Of a stretch of 11,582 nucleotides of DNA, positions 7,162 to 11,582 are shown piece after piece. The first letter of the stretch is position 1. Every line of letters starts with the position of its first letter. The translations under genes and the position numbers were made by a program. The notes under the pieces were generated by a model. The model had not been told where the DNA came from. It saw only the letters and a list, made by a program, of their open reading frames with translations, and did no database searches. The stretch is from Rhodoluna sp. Lineage in GTDB: Bacteria; Actinomycetota; Actinomycetes; Actinomycetales; Microbacteriaceae. The DNA lies in NCBI GenBank assembly GCA_016462375.1, contig JAEMTJ010000038.1, positions 1 through 11,582 of the forward strand, written 5' to 3'.

Positions 7162-7965
7162 ATGCCAGTTCTAGCATCCCTTGTTTTGCTAACTGGCTGG
7201 GCCATGGGGGCTAATTGTCCTGGCACATTTCAGACCAATAACACCAGCGTTAGCGCTATTACTAGTTCGAGTGCATTGAGTATCTGTGTTAGCCGAGCTC
7301 AATTGATTAGCGGGGCTAATGGGTCTTTGACTTTGGTTATCGGTAGCTCAAATTCAACAGCTCCTAGGTGTCTGATTTACCCAAATGGACTAAGCCCCGA
7401 TCTAACATCTCAGTTGTTGCAGTCAGGACATGTTGGCTGTTGGAGTCTCTATCCGCCAGGACAACCAGTAACAATTGTTAATGTTGGGATTCCTTCAACT
7501 AGCAGAATCCAGTCAGCCCTGAAACAGTTCAAACCTGACACCCCCAGGATTCTGGTAGGCGCAAAAGCGCCATTTGCCATTGGTTCAGTGATTCCGTTTA
7601 GTTCAACTGCCAACAGCAAACAAATCGCATCGAAGCTACTTTCGCTTGATTTGCAGGTGCGATTCAAACCTGTCAACTTTAGTTGGCAGCTCTTGCCTAG
7701 CAAGAGAGTATCCAGTGCAGCCAAGTTCAGTTGGAGGGCTGACAGCTTAGGTCTAGTCCAAGTTGGCCTAAAAGTGAGCTACACCGTCGAATACCTCTTT
7801 AGTGGGATAACCACTTGGCGCAGAGTGCAACCACAGATCAACATGAATGCCATACCTGTGAAGCTGCAGATAAGCCAGCTGCCTGAACCCCCTAAGCCGA
7901 GCAAGGAGATACCTCGGCTAGTCAGCGGTCCATGTCAAAGTGGTTTAGTCTCTTGGGGTTGCTGA
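7162..7965 (+). CDS. Unrecognised exported protein with six cysteines and a PKD-like C-terminal half
   Basis: I do not recognise this 267-residue protein with certainty. Residues 1-17 are hydrophobic (PVLASLVLLTGWAMGA) and look like a signal peptide with cleavage near A17, but there is no Lys or Arg before the hydrophobic core, which is unusual. The mature part is rich in Ser, Thr, Asn and Pro and has six cysteines (19, 42, 70, 93, 258, 267), the last being the final residue; disulfides outside the cell are likely. The stretch from about residue 165 (LQVRFKPVNFSWQLL) to LKVSYTVEYLFSG and TWRRVQPQI follows the spacing of PKD-like surface proteins that I know from Microbacteriaceae, where a W-rich strand precedes an AEYRF-like strand. 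The aspartate-glycine PKD turn is not evident. It stands alone between a terminator and htrA. A leaderless start at 7162 is supported. An extracellular adhesion or wall-associated role is only a guess. Confidence 0.72.
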   Translation: MPVLASLVLLTGWAMGANCPGTFQTNNTSVSAITSSSALSICVSRAQLISGANGSLTLVIGSSNSTAPRCLIYPNGLSPDLTSQLLQSGHVGCWSLYPPGQPVTIVNVGIPSTSRIQSALKQFKPDTPRILVGAKAPFAIGSVIPFSSTANSKQIASKLLSLDLQVRFKPVNFSWQLLPSKRVSSAAKFSWRADSLGLVQVGLKVSYTVEYLFSGITTWRRVQPQINMNAIPVKLQISQLPEPPKPSKEIPRLVSGPCQSGLVSWGC

Positions 7966-8043
7966 ACTTCAGAAAATTCCCAGCAGAGTTTCATAAACTT
8001 ATGACGTTGACTGCATACCCTTGCATCAGGAGCTTTTTATTTT

Positions 8044-8048
8044 GGGAG
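8044..8048 (+). promoter_or_regulatory. Shine-Dalgarno sequence of the HtrA-like gene
   Basis: GGGAG lies 9 nt before the ATG at 8058 and fixes that start. The gap 7966-8057 therefore should hold a transcribed leader, but I see no convincing -35/-10 pair in it; TTGACT at 8007-8012 lacks a -10 box at the right distance. Confidence 0.55.
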
Positions 8049-8057
8049 TAAAAGACA

Positions 8058-9281
8058 ATGGCTGAAAACAAGAGTCACTACAACACTCAGTTCTTGGGAG
8101 AACCGATTAGGTTCAACGCGGTATCGCAATCAACTGCTCAAAATCCTAGGAGATCAAGAACCACTAACCTCGCCATAATTCTTGTTGCCGCCTTAGGGCC
8201 AGTGCTAGGTGCAGTTTTTGGAATCTATGCCTACGGTGGAGGATTACCGTTTCTAAACACCACCCAACAGGTTGTTGTTAATAACCCAGGAAGCATCAAC
8301 TGGGTAACCGGAGCAGCTGTAAAGGCTTTGCCTTCAGTCGTGACTCTTTCAGTTTCCTCTAGTAGTTCTGGAGCAACGGGTTCCGGTGTTGTGCTATCAA
8401 CTGACGGCTACATTCTTACCAACGCACACGTTGTCACCATAGATGGGGAAACATCAAAGGTGACCATTGAAGTCAAGACTAGTGCGGACAAGATTTATAG
8501 AGCAGTAGTCGTTGGCGTCGATCCGACCAATGACCTTGCAGTTATCAAAGCATCAGGTTCAGGCTTTACTCCAATCGAATTCACGGACAGCTCTGCTATT
8601 AATGTTGGTGATTCAGCAGTTGCCATTGGTGCACCACTTGGCTATGACGCAACTGTGACAGCTGGCGTCATTTCAGCCCTGCATAGAACAATTCAGGTCG
8701 CATCCTCTGAGGTTCCGCGAGACGGCGGCTCTAGTCTCGAGCTTTGGAATTCTGGAAGTAATGTTGCGCCCGTGAACCTGGATGTAATTCAAACCGATGC
8801 AGCAATTAACCCAGGTAACTCTGGCGGTGCTTTGGTGAACGACAAGGGGCAGTTGATTGGCATAAACGTCGCTATCGCTTCTGCAACTGCTACATCAGCA
8901 CAAGTCGGCAGCATAGGTGTTGGTTTTGCTATTCCATCAAATGTGGCGAAGCGAATCTCAACTCAGCTAATCAAAGATGGCAAAGTAAGCCATGGACTTT
9001 TAGGCGCACTAGTTTCAGATGAGCCTAGTTCTGAAGGAATGGGTTCATTTACAGTCGGAGCTAAGGTCCAGCAACTTACCGCTGGAGGTGCTGCTGAAAA
9101 AGCGGGGCTAAAAGTTGGCGATATTGTAATCGGTTGCGATGGTCAAACTATCGATAGTTCATCTAATTTGACTGCTGCGATTAGAGCTAAAGAAGCATTC
9201 GCCACTGTCACCCTGAAAGTTCTACGAGGCAAAGAAACCCTAGACATCACCGCTACATTGGGCGATGCCTCTTCCAAATAG
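8058..9281 (+). CDS. HtrA/DegP-type (S1C) trypsin-like serine protease, membrane-anchored, one PDZ domain
   Basis: The 407-residue protein is an envelope quality-control protease that cleaves or refolds damaged exported proteins. The cytoplasmic N-tail (1-36, with basic RRSR just before the membrane) leads to one membrane helix (about 37-60). The protease domain covers about 85-305, with catalytic His124 in TNAHVV, Asp159 in DPTNDLAVI and Ser255 in NPGNSGG. The oxyanion-loop sequence and the VGFAIP strand after the serine are intact, so it should be active. The segment 216-240 (SSEVPRDGGSSLELWNSGSN) is a longer surface loop than in DegS and is common in actinobacterial members. A PDZ domain follows (about 312-402; GGAAEKAGLKVGDIVIGCDG is its core at 343-362). 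It lies downstream of the exported protein gene, 92 bp away, and 36 bp before the malic enzyme gene, both on the same strand. Confidence 0.94.
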   Translation: MAENKSHYNTQFLGEPIRFNAVSQSTAQNPRRSRTTNLAIILVAALGPVLGAVFGIYAYGGGLPFLNTTQQVVVNNPGSINWVTGAAVKALPSVVTLSVSSSSSGATGSGVVLSTDGYILTNAHVVTIDGETSKVTIEVKTSADKIYRAVVVGVDPTNDLAVIKASGSGFTPIEFTDSSAINVGDSAVAIGAPLGYDATVTAGVISALHRTIQVASSEVPRDGGSSLELWNSGSNVAPVNLDVIQTDAAINPGNSGGALVNDKGQLIGINVAIASATATSAQVGSIGVGFAIPSNVAKRISTQLIKDGKVSHGLLGALVSDEPSSEGMGSFTVGAKVQQLTAGGAAEKAGLKVGDIVIGCDGQTIDSSSNLTAAIRAKEAFATVTLKVLRGKETLDITATLGDASSK

Positions 9282-9317
9282 TAATTATTTACTAAATACT
9301 CGTGGCAGAATACATCT

Positions 9318-10709
9318 ATGTCGATGATGCCATCAGTTCAATACTCAATAACCATTCGCCTCGAAGCTCCAGCTAAGAACACCGCGGTTAGTGAGCTAAC
9401 TTCGATTATCGAATTAGCTGGTGGCTCTGTGACGGCTGTGGATGTGAATCACTCTGATGCTGAGCGAGTTAGGGTCGACCTCACCTGCGCATGCACTAAC
9501 TCAGATCACGCAACAGAAATAGTTGAAAGCCTAAAGAAAATCGAGGGCGTGGTTGTAGGGAAGGTGTCCGACAGAACCTTTTTAGCCCACCTTGGCGGAA
9601 AACTGACTATAGAATCTAAACTTCCGATCCGTAACCGCGATGACCTATCGCTTATCTATACCCCAGGGGTAGCCAGAATTTGTGAAGCAATAGCTAAAGA
9701 CCCTAGTGATGCTAGAAGGCTGACCATCAAGCGCAACACCATCGCAGTTGTGACCGACGGGTCGGCTGTTTTAGGTCTAGGAAATATCGGGCCATTAGCT
9801 GCACTTCCCGTTATGGAAGGTAAGGCAGCGCTGTTCAAGCGCTTTGCTAACATCGACGCATTTCCTATTTGTTTAGACACTCAAGACACGGATGAGATTG
9901 TCAGGACGGTTAAGGCAATTTCGCCCGTATTTGCAGGAATCAATCTGGAGGACATTTCGGCGCCAAGATGTTTCGAAATTGAAGCCAGACTTAGAGCAGA
10001 ATTGGATATCCCCGTCTTCCATGATGATCAACATGGGACCGCAATTGTCTGTCTCGCAGCTTTGCGCAATGCGCTAAAAGTTGTGGGTAAGAAAATTGAA
10101 GATGTTGAGTTGGTGATGAGTGGAGCTGGAGCAGCTGGAACGGCAGTTCTAAAACTACTTTTTGCAGCAGGCCTTCGCCATGCGATAGTTGCAGATCAAA
10201 AGGGAATAATTCACCTCGGTCGTAAAGACATCGATCCAACTTCTTCACTTGGTTGGATTGCTGGAGCTACCAACAAAGCACTGAAGACCGGAACGCTCAA
10301 AGATGCATTGGTCGGTGCAGATGTATTTGTCGGAGTATCAGCCGCAAACCTTTTGGTAGCGGAAGACATTTCCACGATGGCTCCTAATGCAATCGTCTTT
10401 GCGTTAGCTAATCCAAATCCTGAAATCGATCCAGCTCAGGCTGCAAAGTTTGCTGCGGTGGTGGCAACCGGTAGAAGTGATTTTGCTAACCAGATTAACA
10501 ATGTGTTGGCTTTCCCCGGTTTTTTCAGGGGGTTACTAGATGCTGGAGCAACGCAGATTACTGAAGAGATGCTACTCGCGGCAGCGAAGGCATTGTCTGA
10601 TTGTGTTGAGCCATCTGAACTGAACGCTTCCTATATAGTCCCAAGTGTTTTTCATGCCGATGTTTCGCAACGAGTCGCTGAAGCGGTTCGCAATGTCGCT
10701 AGGCCATAA
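9318..10709 (+). CDS. NAD(P)-dependent malic enzyme with N-terminal ACT-type domain
   Basis: Malic enzyme decarboxylates L-malate to pyruvate and CO2 while reducing NAD(P)+, linking the TCA cycle to pyruvate and supplying reducing power. The 463-residue protein has a small regulatory ACT-like domain (about 7-85) typical of actinobacterial members, then the catalytic core. Visible catalytic parts are Tyr114 in SLIYTPGVA, Lys169 in PVMEGKAALF, and metal ligands E211/D212 in LEDISAP and D237 in HDDQHGTA. The dinucleotide loop is SGAGAAG (268-274, GxGxxG), with D293 in VADQKG at the end of the next strand. ANPNPEI (364-370) and FPGFFRG (399-405) complete the family signature. Cofactor choice cannot be settled from this. 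Three ATGs (9318, 9324, 9327) lie together with no clear Shine-Dalgarno sequence, so the exact start is uncertain by three residues. The ACT domain implies control by a small ligand, unknown here. Confidence 0.94.
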   Translation: MSMMPSVQYSITIRLEAPAKNTAVSELTSIIELAGGSVTAVDVNHSDAERVRVDLTCACTNSDHATEIVESLKKIEGVVVGKVSDRTFLAHLGGKLTIESKLPIRNRDDLSLIYTPGVARICEAIAKDPSDARRLTIKRNTIAVVTDGSAVLGLGNIGPLAALPVMEGKAALFKRFANIDAFPICLDTQDTDEIVRTVKAISPVFAGINLEDISAPRCFEIEARLRAELDIPVFHDDQHGTAIVCLAALRNALKVVGKKIEDVELVMSGAGAAGTAVLKLLFAAGLRHAIVADQKGIIHLGRKDIDPTSSLGWIAGATNKALKTGTLKDALVGADVFVGVSAANLLVAEDISTMAPNAIVFALANPNPEIDPAQAAKFAAVVATGRSDFANQINNVLAFPGFFRGLLDAGATQITEEMLLAAAKALSDCVEPSELNASYIVPSVFHADVSQRVAEAVRNVARP

Positions 10710-10719
10710 TCGGATAGTT

Positions 10720-10974
10720 ATGAGTCAACAAAGTCCAATCACAGTAATTGATCCGCAGTTAGCTCCACTCGAGCCAGGTGATCACGAGCGTTACTCCCAC
10801 TATGTCAAAAAAGACAAAGTGGTTGAGTCTGCGGTAATGGGAACCCCTGTTGTGGCGCTCTGCGGCAAAGTATGGGTGCCGAGTCGTGATCCAGAGAAGT
10901 TCCCCGTGTGTCCCGAGTGTAAAGAGATTTTTGAGGGCATGAAGAGCAATGAGTCGGGCAACTCGTCAGGCTAG
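10720..10974 (+). CDS. DUF3039 family small protein, putative metal-binding
   Basis: The 84-residue protein matches DUF3039, a short actinobacterial family of unknown function. The core runs from EPGDHERYSHYVKK (18-31) through VALCGKVWVPSRDPEKFPVC (45-64) to PECKEIFEG. H22, H27, C48, C64 and C67 make a plausible zinc site (C-x15-C-x2-C plus a histidine), which I infer from spacing. No signal peptide or membrane segment is present. I chose the ATG at 10720: the same frame opens earlier inside the malic enzyme gene (ATG at 10645), but the family starts close to the Gln/Pro-rich MSQQSPITVIDP. The gene begins 10 nt after the malic enzyme stop. CATAAT at 10705-10710 could be a -10 box for a very short leader; weak GGAT at 10712 could be a ribosome site. 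Its place just before murI is a synteny I associate with Microbacteriaceae relatives. Confidence 0.85.
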   Translation: MSQQSPITVIDPQLAPLEPGDHERYSHYVKKDKVVESAVMGTPVVALCGKVWVPSRDPEKFPVCPECKEIFEGMKSNESGNSSG

Positions 10975-10992
10975 GAATAACACTCTCGCCAA

Positions 10993-10998
10993 TAGACT
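10993..10998 (+). promoter_or_regulatory. Candidate -10 box for a leaderless murI transcript
   Basis: TAGACT ends 6 nt before the GTG at 11005, in the 30-bp gap after the DUF3039 gene. There is no Shine-Dalgarno sequence there, so the start codon would be at or next to the 5' end of the mRNA. The -35 region, at the DUF3039 stop, is weak. Confidence 0.45.
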
Positions 10999-11004
10999 TA
11001 TCCA

Positions 11005-11582
11005 GTGAATAACTCGCCAATCGGTATCTTCGACTCTGGGGTCGGTGGTCTAACTGTCGCTAGATCAATCATTGACCAGCTACCTAATGAATCAATCATT
11101 TATCTAGGTGATACCGCTAATTCTCCTTACGGTCCTAAATCGCTAAACGAAGTGCGGACACTTGCACTTAGCGTTATGGATCGACTAGTTGATGAAGGTG
11201 TCAAAGTTTTGGTTATAGCTTGTAATACGGCGTCTGCTGCTGTGCTCAGAGACGCCAGAGAAAGATATACCGAAGGAAGAGGTATTCCAGTTGTTGAAGT
11301 GATTCAGCCTGCAGTAAGAAGGGCAGTTGCTGCCACCAGAAACGGTCGAGTTGGAGTCATTGGAACATCAGGAACTATCAACTCGAAGGCATATGATGAT
11401 GCATTCGCAGCTGCTGTTTCTTTGCAGTTAGAAACTGTTGCCTGCCCTGAGTTCGTTGATTATGTTGAACGTGGCGTAACTAGCGGTAAAGAGATCATTG
11501 CTCTAGCTGAAACCTACCTTTCACCAATCAAACAAGCGGGGGTAGACACATTGGTCTTGGGCTGCACTCACTATCCGCTGCT
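11005..11582 (+). CDS. murI: Glutamate racemase MurI, N-terminal part (3'-truncated by window edge)
   Basis: Glutamate racemase turns L-glutamate into D-glutamate for the peptidoglycan stem peptide; it is cytoplasmic, cofactor-independent and usually essential. Translation from GTG gives 192 complete residues before the window ends, out of about 260-280 in the family. PIGIFDSGVGGLTV (5-18) contains the D10-S11 pair of the first catalytic loop. YLGDTANSPYGPKS (33-46) is the next conserved block. C73 in ACNTAS is the first catalytic cysteine and C187 in LGCTHYPL is the second. Both cysteines are present, so the enzyme should be active. GTG at 11005 is the only good start: the protein begins as relatives do, and a TAGACT box sits 6 nt upstream. 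The gene follows the DUF3039 gene by 30 bp. Confidence 0.96.
   Translation, partial: MNNSPIGIFDSGVGGLTVARSIIDQLPNESIIYLGDTANSPYGPKSLNEVRTLALSVMDRLVDEGVKVLVIACNTASAAVLRDARERYTEGRGIPVVEVIQPAVRRAVAATRNGRVGVIGTSGTINSKAYDDAFAAAVSLQLETVACPEFVDYVERGVTSGKEIIALAETYLSPIKQAGVDTLVLGCTHYPL

Noticed and set aside
7151..7172. A second ATG (7151) one frame off that could supply an Arg-containing signal n-region through a frameshift
   Set aside because: It gives only a seven-codon frame, would need a sequence error or frameshift, and the leaderless box fits the ATG at 7162 instead.
7207..7220. Possible lipoprotein processing at Cys19 of the exported protein
   Set aside because: The residues before it (MGAN) do not fit the lipobox, which needs small residues such as Gly, Ala or Ser just before the Cys and Leu further back.
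8007..8012. TTGACT as a -35 box for htrA
   Set aside because: No TANNNT or TATAAT-like hexamer lies 16-18 nt downstream.
10645..10719. An earlier ATG that would add 25 residues to the DUF3039 protein
   Set aside because: It overlaps the malic enzyme gene in another frame, and the family core starts after 10720.
1..11582. CRISPR arrays, insertion sequences, prophage or defence genes
   Set aside because: No regularly spaced repeats, terminal inverted repeats, transposase, integrase or toxin-like frames were seen; coding regions look like vertically inherited core genes.

Overview
The window looks like chromosomal core DNA from a small-genome, medium-GC actinobacterium (Actinomycetota). GC is in the upper 40s percent by eye (29 of the first 60 bases counted). 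Most likely it is a planktonic Microbacteriaceae-type organism of the Rhodoluna/Aquiluna kind. The reasons are the gene set (actinobacterial ThiF-like protein, DUF2342, Lon-type PDZ protein, UPF0182, ACT-domain malic enzyme, DUF3039, murI), very short intergenic gaps, an initiator tRNA with an encoded CCA end, and several start codons placed as leaderless mRNAs. The family-level placement is inference. No mobile element, CRISPR array, phage gene or island boundary is visible.

Layout. Bases 1-464 hold the 3' end of a UvrD/PcrA-type helicase gene (+). It runs 16 bp into the end of a convergent gene for a degenerate E1/ThiF-like protein (449-1507, -), which follows a DUF2342 zincin-like protein (1557-2891, -), probably as one operon. 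From a 131-bp divergent promoter region, the opposite strand carries a membrane-anchored PDZ-Lon protease (3023-4102, +) and, 9 bp later, a very large seven-helix UPF0182 membrane protein (4112-6970, +). As I recall it, this gene set and its orientations match the Mycobacterium tuberculosis uvrD2/Rv3196/Rv3195/Rv3194c/Rv3193c region, but whiB7 and the ABC1-kinase gene that lie between uvrD2 and the ThiF-like gene there are absent here.

The middle part has the initiator tRNA-fMet (6999-7075) with a strong TTCG-loop terminator, then an unrecognised exported protein with six cysteines and a PKD-like C-terminal half (7162-7965). A membrane-anchored HtrA/DegP-type serine protease with one PDZ domain follows (8058-9281).

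The right part is metabolic: an ACT-domain NAD(P)-dependent malic enzyme (9318-10709), a small DUF3039 putative metal-binding protein (10720-10974) and the 5' part of glutamate racemase murI (11005 to the window end), which makes D-glutamate for peptidoglycan.

Functionally, the most suggestive unit is the divergent block 449-6970: an E1-like protein lacking the nucleotide loop, a metalloprotease-like protein, a membrane Lon-type protease and a large membrane protein, conserved as a block but, as far as I know, without a defined joint function. Regulation is mixed: at least four genes have a TANNNT -10 box 6-7 nt before the start codon, while UPF0182 and htrA have Shine-Dalgarno sequences.
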